Assembly: GCA_051745935.1 (NCBI GenBank)
Contig: JBNJEM010000017.1
Span: forward strand, 1 to 29,868
Source: JBNJEM01 sp051745935
GTDB lineage: Bacteria > Planctomycetota > Planctomycetia > Pirellulales > Pirellulaceae
Length of the DNA: 29,868 nucleotides
Direction of reading: 5' to 3'
Within the stretch, counting starts at the first letter, position 1. Each line of letters begins with the position of its first letter. A program made the position numbers and the translations under genes. Positions 7,152-15,407 of the stretch are shown here, piece after piece. The notes below the pieces were generated by a model. That model was not told the origin of the DNA and made no database searches. It saw only the letters and a list, made by a program, of their open reading frames with translations.

Positions 7152-8147
7152 ATGCTGATTGCGCGATTTGGCAAGCAAGAGGGGGAAACGCGACTCCCCG
7201 AGGCACAAGACAAGGTCGAGGAGCAGGTGTACGATCACTTGCCGTTCAACAAGGCAGTGGCGCTCTACAAGCCTGCAAAGGGTGCAACATTCAAGTGCTT
7301 TTTTCAGAAACTGATCGTGTTTCGTTGTGTTGACGTTGTGCGTCAATTAAATGCCCCCCTGAATATCGCGCAAGACGCAGATTCGAACCGAGATGGAAGT
7401 GCCGTTGATAATTGCTTCATCCGCGAGGGCGCCGAACATTGTATGAGTGTCGAGGACGCCGAACGCATGCGAGGTGGTATTACCTACTGCATGAAACGTC
7501 TTCAACGGAACGAGCCGCAAGGGGAAGCTCTTCGGGCGGTGTTTGAATTGCAGCTTAAGGTATACGTCGATCCCGAAGACTATGGAGACACCACGAAGAA
7601 GTTGGTCGTAGAACGAAGTGGAATTGGAAAGCCCGCCGTTCTGGCCATAGAATACGATGAATCTTGCATGGACCTGAAGAAGCATCAAAAGGAACTCGCG
7701 AACACAGAGCACGATGTGCGCGAATCCTACGCAGTCATGTACCGTTATCGGTTTACTCTTGAGACTTCCTGCCACTCGATTGGCGACGTTCTTCGCCTGG
7801 AAAACTGTGCAAGAAACCGAAATATCGGTGACCTAGAAGAGGAGTTAAGGGCGGCACAAAAGAAGCTGAAGACAGCAAAAAACGGGCTGAAGGCAGCCAA
7901 GCTACGGTCTCGCTGTGACGAGATCAACTTCATGATTGCGCTGATCCGCCTGCGAACAACAGAGAAGAGACGGGCAAAGGAGCTCAAAATTCAGGATGAC
8001 TGGGAACGCTGCCGCGGGAAGTGGGTCCGCTCGCAGCAGTATGTCGGGGAGTTGATCGGATTGTCGCAAGGCGATGTCAACAAAAAACTTGCAACCGCGC
8101 GAGAGCATCTCCAGATATGTGTGGAGGCAAGACTCCGGACGCTGTGA
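7152..8147 (+). CDS. Divergent sigma70-like (ECF-type) RNA polymerase sigma factor
   Basis: This 331-residue protein has the two blocks of a small sigma factor. Residues 15-66 match sigma region 2: an amphipathic helix, then LYKPAKGATFKCFFQKLIVFRCVDVVRQ, equivalent to the 'YDP..G.SF..WL..I..N..ID..R' core that binds the RNA polymerase clamp and the -10 element. The last 35 residues give a region-4-like helix-turn-helix (YVGELIGLSQGDVNKKLATAREHL) for the -35 element. Between them lies an unusually long segment with a charged coiled coil at about 225-285, instead of the usual short linker. It heads the eight-gene plus-strand operon and is followed by an anti-sigma-like gene, so it probably drives its own operon. 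The ATG at 7152 is behind AAGGG. Helical sequence continues upstream in frame, so the true start may be earlier. Confidence 0.65.
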   Translation: MLIARFGKQEGETRLPEAQDKVEEQVYDHLPFNKAVALYKPAKGATFKCFFQKLIVFRCVDVVRQLNAPLNIAQDADSNRDGSAVDNCFIREGAEHCMSVEDAERMRGGITYCMKRLQRNEPQGEALRAVFELQLKVYVDPEDYGDTTKKLVVERSGIGKPAVLAIEYDESCMDLKKHQKELANTEHDVRESYAVMYRYRFTLETSCHSIGDVLRLENCARNRNIGDLEEELRAAQKKLKTAKNGLKAAKLRSRCDEINFMIALIRLRTTEKRRAKELKIQDDWERCRGKWVRSQQYVGELIGLSQGDVNKKLATAREHLQICVEARLRTL

Positions 8148-8225
8148 ATGAAATCTCCCATTTTCGCGTAGAGAACTAATGACGACTCGGCCACACCGCG
8201 GGCCTTTTCTCGGAGCAAGACTGCC

Positions 8226-8996
8226 ATGAATTCAGAAAAACAGCGACAGAAGGACCTGAACCTAAACGCAATGGTCGAAGACCTGCTTTCACGGAACGAG
8301 CCGGACCTTGACATCGACGAGCGATTACTCTGGGCGTATGCCCTGAATGCATTGGAACTGCCCCATCGAGAGCAAGTTCTGCAACTGGTTGCGCGAAGTG
8401 AAAGCGCTCAGGAGACGCTCGAAAGAATCGAACAGTCCATCGCCACGGCTGCAGAAACGCGCGAGCTTCCGGTTGTGGCACGAGCCAGGCAGCACGCCAT
8501 GGACACATTGGCGGAAATGGGCAGGGACCTGTCTTCCGTCGCGGCAGTGATTACTCGACTGGGAGACGGGCTCGTCTCCGTATTCGATCGACTTTCTGAG
8601 GCTCCCCAGGGCCTGGCGGCGCAGGGGCTCATGCTTGGCGATACTGCCACTGAGTCTCGCGAAGACGCAGCGGCCACCAAAGCGGCCGGGCGGCGCAGGA
8701 TCGACGTTGGAGAAGAAAACGGGTTGCGGGCCTCGGTCATTCTCACCTCGGGAGATCTTCTGGACCTGCAAGTTGTGACGCCCCCCGAGCTGAACAGTCA
8801 AATGGTCAAGCTGTTCGAACTGGTCCCTAACGGACGCGGCGGTGAACAGGCAATTCAGATCGCTCTGAGTCGCGTTCAGCCGGGAGAAGACGATCAGGGC
8901 AAGGACTGTGGGATTGTGAGTTTCACGGACTGCCCGATGGAAATCTACAGGATTGTCGCACCTGACGGAAGTGAATTGGCAATCTGGTGCGTGTAG
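8226..8996 (+). CDS. Probable anti-sigma-like regulator
   Basis: This 256-residue protein follows the sigma gene by 78 bp. Its N-terminal 95 residues are helical (DERLLWAYALNALELPHREQ, then VLQLVARSESAQETLERI), resembling the helical sigma-binding domains of anti-sigma factors that lack zinc ligands. A helical linker follows (residues 95-160), then a beta-rich C-terminal domain from about 170 (LRASVILTSGDLLDLQVVTP to ELAIWCV) that looks like an Ig-like or sensory sandwich. There is no clear membrane helix, so it would be cytoplasmic and could release the sigma factor on a ligand or protein signal. The role rests on position and weak N-terminal resemblance. The start has GGAGC upstream. Confidence 0.55.
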   Translation: MNSEKQRQKDLNLNAMVEDLLSRNEPDLDIDERLLWAYALNALELPHREQVLQLVARSESAQETLERIEQSIATAAETRELPVVARARQHAMDTLAEMGRDLSSVAAVITRLGDGLVSVFDRLSEAPQGLAAQGLMLGDTATESREDAAATKAAGRRRIDVGEENGLRASVILTSGDLLDLQVVTPPELNSQMVKLFELVPNGRGGEQAIQIALSRVQPGEDDQGKDCGIVSFTDCPMEIYRIVAPDGSELAIWCV

Positions 8997-9056
8997 TGGG
9001 AAAAGCAGCCGCGGCAGTTCGTCCCATTGCGCCGGGCAGAAGGGAGAATCGGACGA

Positions 9057-11975
9057 ATGAACACCCTGGAGTTGGAATACCAACTTGCCGAGAACAACCG
9101 GCTGCAACTGAAGTACCGTGTGTGCTATGCGAATGCTGGCAGCAATGCTGACGCTTGGGGGCTGCGTGCGAACGTGGGGGATATCGAGGAAGCTCGGAAC
9201 CTCTCCCGCAAGTGCCGGTCGGAATTGCTTCGGGCCTTCCAGGCGATGGCAACTGATGCGGATCGGCTCGATCTTGCCGCGGCCAGTGGGCACGTTGAAC
9301 GATTGAAGTCGTTCGGCAGTGAACTCCGACAAGCATTGCTTCCCGGCGATGTCATCCGACTGCTGGCAGATCCACATGCGTCGATCTCGCATATTGTCTT
9401 TCGCCATGATCCATCGCTGAGCAACATTGCCTTTGATCACATCGTGCTGGGCGACGAAGCCCACGACAACGACTTCATCGTCTTTCGGTATGGCGTGGGC
9501 AGGGATGTTCTCACGGAACACTCGGCTGGGGTCAGCAACGCTCCTGCTGGTTCCACAAAGGCCTATCAAGGTTTCGGCCTCATCGATCCTGGGTCTCTGC
9601 TGGCCCGAGAAGGAGTTGAGAGCCTGGCAGTCGAAGCATGGGATTTTCTTGAGAGCTGGAGTCATTCGGACAAAATCGAGTTTCAGCAGACGCGAGTGGG
9701 ACGTCCCGTGGACGGGGATTGGGTTCGGCAGGCGGTGCAGCAGGGGGATATCGGCACGATCGTCTCGCACTTCCGTTTCGATCGCGAACATCCGGAGAGA
9801 AGTGGTTTTGTCCTCGGACCGGATGAGGTCTACTCGGCCGGAGATCTGGTCAAAGATCTCGCTCGAGGCACAGCCCCCTTGCGCGTGTTGCTTGCCGTCG
9901 GATGCGAGTCGGGCAGTACCGACGGCTGGGACACACAATGGATCGGTGATACCCGTGTATGGGGAATGGTCGATGCCGTTCGCCGGGCAGGTGTGCGGCA
10001 CTATATCGGTACCTCCGTGCCGTTTCCAGCAGCCGCGGCTGGTCGCTTGCTTTCACCATTTCATGAAGGATTGGTCAACGGCAAGACCATCGGACATGTC
10101 CTTCGCGATACCCGTGAGCGACTTCGTGAGGGTTCCCCCGGTGGAGCTTTGTTGGGGCTGGCATTTCTGCTGTACGGCTCGCCCCAGACCGCCTATTTCT
10201 GTGCCGAGGGCCACCGCGTATCGCCCGGCACAACTCGCTGTTGTACAGGCCACCTGAAGGATGGCAGCCTTTGCGGCAGGATTGTGTGCCCGCAGGAGCC
10301 CGGCTTCAACAACGTGGATGCGCTGGGGCTCCTGCAGCCACGGTGCCGCGGCCATTTCAATCCACCACAGGCAATCCGTTGCTCCGCGGGACACGTCGTC
10401 GACAACGCGAGTTGTCTGGCTGAGTGCACCATGGAAGGCTGCCGCAACACGGTCTGCCCGATTTGTTCCGGCCATGGGCAAGGACTCTGCTGGGAGCACG
10501 TTTGCCATGATGATGGCCACAGAATCATTGGACAAGCACGAAAGAGATGTCTGGACCCTCACGGGCTGCACCCTGACGAAAAGAGAAGCGTATGTCCCAG
10601 CGATGACGGTTGGATGGACGGGTTGTGCAAGGAGTGCTTGACACATCGCGCATCGCAGGCACAAGACGACCGAGCGGTATGCCCGCATTGTGGCCAGTAT
10701 GTCGACGACGAAAGCGGATGGGCTGGTGAATGTGTTGACTGTGGAGATCGACTCTGCGCGTCTTGCGGACCTTCGCGGTATGAAAAGACCATGTATTGTC
10801 CGAACACGACTCGGTCGCGAGATGAGCGGGACGCCGGATGGCTAACGAGTCTCGAACACCGTTCCCGGAATGATGCAGCATTGGCCGCACCGGCTCGCCT
10901 GCGCGAAATCCACGCCCTTGCCGACGAGTTTCAAGAGAATATCAGCACGAACGTCATTGAACAAACGGGGCGCCTCGATCCCATGCCCGCGTTTCGTCTT
11001 TCAGCCTGGGACGTCGTTCTGCCCGAGTCACGGGTCTTGCTTGGGGTCGCGTTGGACGGGGACCAATCGGCTTTGCTGCTTGGGACACTTCAGTCGCAAT
11101 GGCGTCTTCCCAAGGTACCGGGCGCCCAGCACGATTGGCAACCGCCTGAACAGTGGCTGGAATCGTATCGGCAGACCGTTCAGTTGAAAGTGTTGCGGCT
11201 GCCAAACTACTGGGGACGCCCGGTTCTTGCTGCCGTGGCGACCGTGACGCCGGTCGAATGGATGCCGGGCAAAGGGCCAACGCTGGTGCCCTGTGATGAG
11301 TATCATCTGAAGGCCATCCAGAAAAGCCTTGTGGAAGTGTTGGGGGAGCCGTTGCCGGACACATACTTGGTCGTATGCAGTACCACGGGGTGGGCGTCGC
11401 AGGTTCGGCCCAGTTACCAACCGGCCCCCTCGGGAATGCTGTTGGTCCATGTGCACTACCAAGAGGAGGGATGGCTGGTGACGCCGCCCCCCCTCGACGG
11501 GATGCCGGCCAGAGTCCGGGATTTTGTTGCTCGCCTCGTTCCCCAAAGCGTCTACGAGCAACGACAGGAACGGCGGAACGTCATTGAAAACTACCTGAAA
11601 GACCACGACTTCATCACGCGAGGCAGGGCTGAGAAACAGATCGAGGCACGCACCGGCCGGCCGCTTCAAGGGCAGGACATCGAACGGACATTCGACCAAC
11701 TTGCCGCAACGGGCGCATACCGTCGGCATGATCTGGATGGAAGGCCGAGTCTTCGGCCTGCGACTCCACAGGAGAGAGCTGGCCACCTGGCCGGCCGATG
11801 GTGGTCAGCCATCGCGATCGCCCTGCTGCTGTTCCTGGTCGCCGTGTTGGCGGTTGTTCTGCCGACTCTTCAGGGATTCTGGGGTGTCGTTGCGGTTGCA
11901 GGAGTTGCCGGCATGGCAGCTCTGGGCCAAGTGGCCAGGAAGTTGTTGACATTCCTCAACGGTGGCGTGAATTAA
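9057..11975 (+). CDS. CHAT-domain protease with zinc ribbons, winged helix and C-terminal membrane anchor
   Basis: This is a 972-residue multidomain protein. Residues about 100-376 form a CHAT (caspase/HetF-associated) cysteine protease domain. SHFRFDREHPERSGFVLG holds the catalytic His238 (normally HG, here HF), AVGCESG holds Cys283, and GVRHYIGTSVPFP, NGKTIGHVLRDTRERLREG and LAFLLYGSP are the C-terminal CHAT signatures. Residues 380-580 contain about two dozen Cys and several His in CxxC pairs, that is, multiple zinc ribbons/treble clefs. Around 840-905 is a winged-helix-like segment (IENYLKDHDFITRGRAEKQI). Two hydrophobic helices (about 915-936 and 940-960) anchor the C-terminus in the membrane. 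The ATG at 9057 with AGAAGGGAG upstream is preferred to the in-frame TTG at 9027. CHAT proteins act as regulated proteases in conflict and cell-death systems; the substrate here is unknown. Confidence 0.83.
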   Translation: MNTLELEYQLAENNRLQLKYRVCYANAGSNADAWGLRANVGDIEEARNLSRKCRSELLRAFQAMATDADRLDLAAASGHVERLKSFGSELRQALLPGDVIRLLADPHASISHIVFRHDPSLSNIAFDHIVLGDEAHDNDFIVFRYGVGRDVLTEHSAGVSNAPAGSTKAYQGFGLIDPGSLLAREGVESLAVEAWDFLESWSHSDKIEFQQTRVGRPVDGDWVRQAVQQGDIGTIVSHFRFDREHPERSGFVLGPDEVYSAGDLVKDLARGTAPLRVLLAVGCESGSTDGWDTQWIGDTRVWGMVDAVRRAGVRHYIGTSVPFPAAAAGRLLSPFHEGLVNGKTIGHVLRDTRERLREGSPGGALLGLAFLLYGSPQTAYFCAEGHRVSPGTTRCCTGHLKDGSLCGRIVCPQEPGFNNVDALGLLQPRCRGHFNPPQAIRCSAGHVVDNASCLAECTMEGCRNTVCPICSGHGQGLCWEHVCHDDGHRIIGQARKRCLDPHGLHPDEKRSVCPSDDGWMDGLCKECLTHRASQAQDDRAVCPHCGQYVDDESGWAGECVDCGDRLCASCGPSRYEKTMYCPNTTRSRDERDAGWLTSLEHRSRNDAALAAPARLREIHALADEFQENISTNVIEQTGRLDPMPAFRLSAWDVVLPESRVLLGVALDGDQSALLLGTLQSQWRLPKVPGAQHDWQPPEQWLESYRQTVQLKVLRLPNYWGRPVLAAVATVTPVEWMPGKGPTLVPCDEYHLKAIQKSLVEVLGEPLPDTYLVVCSTTGWASQVRPSYQPAPSGMLLVHVHYQEEGWLVTPPPLDGMPARVRDFVARLVPQSVYEQRQERRNVIENYLKDHDFITRGRAEKQIEARTGRPLQGQDIERTFDQLAATGAYRRHDLDGRPSLRPATPQERAGHLAGRWWSAIAIALLLFLVAVLAVVLPTLQGFWGVVAVAGVAGMAALGQVARKLLTFLNGGVN

Positions 11976-12031
11976 ATCGAGGATCTCGTCGTAGGAAGAA
12001 GTAACGAGACAACCATTCAGAAAGGGTGACC

Positions 12032-12658
12032 ATGGCGATTTCCGACACGCTGGCCAAACTGCTCGAACTACTGGGCGTGAGGAACTCTGAGAAGAAGAAA
12101 TTCCAACGAATGGAACAATCTCTCCGAGAAAAGCGAGCAATCAACGACGAGCGGCTTGACGCTCTGAAGGATCAGATCGGCCTGGTTGAGCGCAAGGTTT
12201 TGGCCAAGAAAAGGGAGTACGAGACGGCCAGGGGCGATACGAAGCGTATTGTCGGCGGTGAAATCGAGCGACTGTTCAAGGAGCTGGACCGCTCCCGAGG
12301 CCAGGAAGACGTCCTGGCCAGAAACCTCGAACAGATCGGACTCGGGTTGGCCAAGCTGGCCGAAATCAAGGCCGCCTTGGATTCGGGGGTCGACGAGGGT
12401 GTATTCGATGAACTGGCATTGGAACTCCAGGATATCGTTGGCGAACTGAAAGTAGGAGATCAGGCTGCAAAGGACTTGGCGGCCGTGCAGTATGCCCCGA
12501 CAGGGACCGAATCGGTCGACATCGACGCTCGGATGGCGGCGCTTGAGGCGGATGCACCCGCGTCACAAATAGCGACGGCAAATCGTCAGCCTCGAGCTCC
12601 CGAAGGGCTCTCACAAGAGTCTCTCGAACGTATGAGGGAACTCGACTCGGAGGAATAA
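12032..12658 (+). CDS. ESCRT-III/PspA-like coiled-coil protein 1
   Basis: This 208-residue protein is nearly all helix. It has a short amphipathic N-terminus (MAISDTLAKLLELLGV), like the membrane-binding helix 0 of PspA/Vipp1, and a basic helical hairpin at about 20-105. An acidic helical region follows at 108-150 (EIKAALDSGVDEGVFDELAL...), like the regulatory helices of Snf7-domain proteins. After a Pro/Gly-rich linker the last 15 residues form a short acidic helix (LSQESLERMRELDSEE), resembling the MIT-interacting motif (MIM) that ESCRT-III proteins present to Vps4. The assignment is by architecture and context; a PspA/IM30 relative or a generic coiled coil are alternatives. It precedes a second such gene by 63 bp and a Vps4-like ATPase. 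The ATG at 12032 is preferred over GTG 12026. Confidence 0.6.
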   Translation: MAISDTLAKLLELLGVRNSEKKKFQRMEQSLREKRAINDERLDALKDQIGLVERKVLAKKREYETARGDTKRIVGGEIERLFKELDRSRGQEDVLARNLEQIGLGLAKLAEIKAALDSGVDEGVFDELALELQDIVGELKVGDQAAKDLAAVQYAPTGTESVDIDARMAALEADAPASQIATANRQPRAPEGLSQESLERMRELDSEE

Positions 12659-12721
12659 CCGTTCACTGAACTCAATGAATAAAACGAAGAATGGCAGTCA
12701 TTCGTCACAAGGAGCACAAGA

Positions 12722-13375
12722 ATGGGACTCGGTGATCTGTTCAAGTCAAAGGCCGAACGAGTGAAGGAACTGCGAAAGAAACGCCGTAAGGCTTTTCGTG
12801 AAGCGGAGAATGCAGTCGATGTGGTCAAAGACCGTGTCAATTCGTTGAAGGCCGAGCGGGACAAGGCGTGGACCGAGGCCCGCGAGTATCTCAAGGCCGG
12901 CCAGAAAGGAGCCGCACAGCGTTCCCTGCAAAGCGTTCGGGCGAACGCGTTGATGGTCGACCAACTCGAGAAGAAACGCTGGGTCTTCGACCAACTGCTC
13001 ACCAAGCTCGAAATGTCGAAGACGGACCAAGAGTTCAGCCAATCGCTGGGTGCCATTAACGCCGTCGTGGAGATCGATCCCGATTCCGTAGCCGACGTTT
13101 TGGACGAGGTCCAAGACAAGTTGGGTGAACAGCTCGACGTGGACAAGATCTGGAACAAGCTGTACGACCGCGAAATGGTGGGCGTCGAGAAGACATCAGA
13201 TGCGAGTACAATCCCAACGATTGAAGAAATGATGAAAGACCTCGAAGACGAGGTTGTTGCCGATGTCCGCGGAGGCAAGGTTGTCGAATCGGAAACGGAA
13301 GACGGCTCGAAGATCAGCAAGGAGATTGGTGAAGGTCGGGAGAAACTGAAGCGACTGTTGGAGGACGAGAAATGA
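12722..13375 (+). CDS. ESCRT-III/Snf7-like coiled-coil protein 2
   Basis: This 217-residue protein starts MGLGDLFKSK, like the amphipathic membrane-inserting start of Snf7/CHMP (xxLFG) and PspA/Vipp1 proteins. A very basic helix 1 (ERVKELRKKRRKAFREAENA) and a long helix 2 with conserved spacing (EYLKAGQKGAAQRSLQSVRA, LEKKRWVFDQLLTKLE) form the expected hairpin. Then come SQSLGAINAVVEID and DSVADVLDEVQDKLGEQLD, matching the positions of Snf7 helices 3-4, a disordered acidic region, and a terminal helix (REKLKRLLEDEK) similar to the tail of protein 1. The predicted role is to polymerise on membranes. Its TGA stop overlaps the ATPase ATG by 4 bp, implying translational coupling and a joint complex. 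Confidence 0.65.
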   Translation: MGLGDLFKSKAERVKELRKKRRKAFREAENAVDVVKDRVNSLKAERDKAWTEAREYLKAGQKGAAQRSLQSVRANALMVDQLEKKRWVFDQLLTKLEMSKTDQEFSQSLGAINAVVEIDPDSVADVLDEVQDKLGEQLDVDKIWNKLYDREMVGVEKTSDASTIPTIEEMMKDLEDEVVADVRGGKVVESETEDGSKISKEIGEGREKLKRLLEDEK

Positions 13376-14520
13376 GTTTCAGTGCCGACAAGAAACGCGA
13401 GCACGAACAGACAGCAGAAACATCGCTCGCCCAGAAGGACTATGCCGGGGCCTTCTTCCATACGGCCAAGGCGGCCGATTTCGGCTTCAACCTGGCCGAA
13501 CAGAGTGATGGCAAGGTCGCCCGAGCTTATTTGAAGGATGCCAACGAGCTGCTGGACATCGCTGCGAAGTTGAAAGAGAGAGCGCGAGGCCAAGATAAGG
13601 GCGCGCCTGGCAGAATCATCCAGGAAAACGAGAATGTCTCAGCCGAAGAGGAAAAGGCTCTGCAATCCAGTTGGCAGTTGCACGAGTGTCCCGGCGTACG
13701 ACTGAGTGACGTGGCAGGCCTGGACGAAGTAAAAGCCGCATTGTGCGACGATGTGATCAACGCAATGAGCCATCCGGAAGTGTATGAGCGGTTCAAGGTC
13801 GAGGCCGGCGGCGGTGTGCTCATGTACGGCCCCCCGGGTAACGGCAAGACGTTCATAGCCAAGGCCGTTGCAGGAGAACTCGACGCTGCATTCTTCGCCG
13901 TCGACGCCTCACAGATCAAGAACAAGTATGTGGGCGAAACGGAAAAAAACATGCGACGGCTGTTTGAAACAGCCCGGCAATACGAGCGGGCCGTCATCTT
14001 CCTCGATGAGATCGACGCTCTCCTGCAGAAGAGAGGAAACCAGAAGGTCAATGCCGTCACGCAGTTCTTGATTCTCGCTGACGGGATCGCCAAGACAAAT
14101 GATTGCGCACTGCTGCTGTTGGGTGCAACGAACAAGCCGTGGAGTATTGACCCGGCGGCCCTGAGGCCCGGCCGGTTCGGCAAGCAGATCTACGTGGGCT
14201 TGCCCGACGAAACAGCCCGTGAAGCGATTGTTCGTTTCTGCCTGAAGGAAGTTCCCATCGAGGATGGCTTTTCGTTTGACGAAATCGTCAGCCGGACCGA
14301 CGGATACAGTGGCGCCGATATGTCCGAGATTTGCCGCCGCGCCAAGAAGGCTGCGATTAGGCGTCAGATCGAATCGGGTGAAAGCGAGGTCGTCACCCGG
14401 CACGACGTCGAGCACTCGCTCGACAAGATGACGCGCTCGGTCAGTTCCGAAGCCCTGGCCGAATACGAGAAGTGGCGCGATGATCATTCCGCGGGCTCGG
14501 ACGGAGACGAAGACGAATAG
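13372..14520 (+). CDS. Vps4-like AAA+ ATPase with N-terminal MIT-like domain
   Basis: This 382-residue AAA+ ATPase belongs to the Cdc48/FtsH/Vps4 classic clade. Residues 6-72 are three helices (HEQTAETSLAQKDYAGAFFH... and ARAYLKDANELLDIAAKLKE) with MIT-domain spacing, the module by which Vps4 grips ESCRT-III tails. The ATPase core starts SDVAGLDEVKAAL. It has Walker A GPPGNGKT (153-160), pore loop KYVGE (185-189; Vps4 has KWMGE), Walker B VIFLDEID (208-215), sensor 1 GATNKPW (251-257) and arginine fingers in RPGRF (265-269). IYVGLPDETARE and TDGYSGADMSEICRRA complete a Vps4-like small domain. It probably forms a hexamer that threads the two upstream coiled-coil proteins. It lacks FtsH protease and transmembrane parts, and the N-domain is not Cdc48-like. 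Confidence 0.85.
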   Translation: MSFSADKKREHEQTAETSLAQKDYAGAFFHTAKAADFGFNLAEQSDGKVARAYLKDANELLDIAAKLKERARGQDKGAPGRIIQENENVSAEEEKALQSSWQLHECPGVRLSDVAGLDEVKAALCDDVINAMSHPEVYERFKVEAGGGVLMYGPPGNGKTFIAKAVAGELDAAFFAVDASQIKNKYVGETEKNMRRLFETARQYERAVIFLDEIDALLQKRGNQKVNAVTQFLILADGIAKTNDCALLLLGATNKPWSIDPAALRPGRFGKQIYVGLPDETAREAIVRFCLKEVPIEDGFSFDEIVSRTDGYSGADMSEICRRAKKAAIRRQIESGESEVVTRHDVEHSLDKMTRSVSSEALAEYEKWRDDHSAGSDGDEDE

Positions 14521-14555
14521 GCTATCGCCATCTGACGTGGCCGGAGGTCTCGATT

Positions 14556-15404
14556 ATGCTGACAAAATCGCTGCTCAACTCGTTTTCCAGGTTCGGAACC
14601 ATCATGCTGGCCGGCTATCTCGCCTGGCTGGGCTGGGATCAACTCGGGCCACACAAACCGGAGATCGGACCGTTGCGGAGAGAGGCAGCCGACGAGGCCG
14701 TGTCGGCGATCGTCGAAGAACTCCGGCAGAATTGTGGCGACGTCGGCCCGGTTGTTCTGGTTCACTTCGGGAACGATCCCAGCGATCACTTCTCGAATCA
14801 ACTTCGATCGACGCTCGAACAACGGGGCGTGTTCGATCTGCTGGACCGGGCTTTTGTGGAGAAGACCCGCGCCCTTGTGAACCTCCGCGATCCGTCCGTG
14901 ATCTCGCCGGACGCGGCGATCGAGTTAGCGGAGGCCCGCGGCGCTAGTGCCGTGCTTTTCGGACGGCTGCTGACGTTCGAAGCCACTCCCGGAGCCGCTA
15001 TCCTGGATGTCGAATATGCCCTAGTCGATGTCGAGTCGGGCGAGACGATCCACGCAGGCCGGTACTCGAACAGCTCTTCGGCAAGCGAATTGCTTTCCGG
15101 CGAAGCGACGGCTTACGTTCGTTCTTTTCCATGGTTCAAGCGCGCGTTGGGTTGGATCGTCATCGTCCTGCTGCTTCCCGTGTTTACCATCACCTTCATC
15201 CGCACGATGGTCGGCCGGGGTTCGAACGGCGCGAACGCCTTCGTGTTAGGCATATATACCTGGGCCGACACGCTTCTGGCGTACTTGTTGGTCGGCGCGG
15301 CATTGGCCGGCTTCTGGTCAGTGTTGGTCTTTCTCGCGGCTGTCGTTGCGGCCTTTGTCTACAACGTGCGCATTATGTCGTTTGCCGTGAAGTTGGAAGG
15401 ATAA
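14556..15404 (+). CDS. Membrane protein with CsgG/TolB-N-like domain
   Basis: This 282-residue protein has one N-terminal membrane helix (about 13-28), a soluble alpha/beta domain of about 160 residues, and then two or three hydrophobic helices (198-217, 236-254 and 255-272). The soluble domain has the order seen in CsgG/FlgO/TolB-N-like domains: VVLVHFGNDPSDHFSNQL, GVFDLLDRAFVEKTRALV, AIELAEARGASAVLFGRL and LDVEYALVDVESGETIHAG. If TM1 exports it, this domain lies outside the cytoplasm between TM1 and TM2. It follows the ATPase by 35 bp with GGAGG before the ATG. It is a plausible membrane receptor or anchor for the ESCRT-like polymer. The domain name rests on strand/helix pattern, so it is tentative. 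Confidence 0.65.
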   Translation: MLTKSLLNSFSRFGTIMLAGYLAWLGWDQLGPHKPEIGPLRREAADEAVSAIVEELRQNCGDVGPVVLVHFGNDPSDHFSNQLRSTLEQRGVFDLLDRAFVEKTRALVNLRDPSVISPDAAIELAEARGASAVLFGRLLTFEATPGAAILDVEYALVDVESGETIHAGRYSNSSSASELLSGEATAYVRSFPWFKRALGWIVIVLLLPVFTITFIRTMVGRGSNGANAFVLGIYTWADTLLAYLLVGAALAGFWSVLVFLAAVVAAFVYNVRIMSFAVKLEG

Positions 15405-15407
15405 GCG

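Noticed and set aside
8325..10001. A 558-codon open frame on the minus strand opposite the anti-sigma and CHAT genes
   Set aside because: The plus-strand proteins have clear domains and ribosome sites. The antisense product has no motif and is a by-product of GC-rich codon bias.
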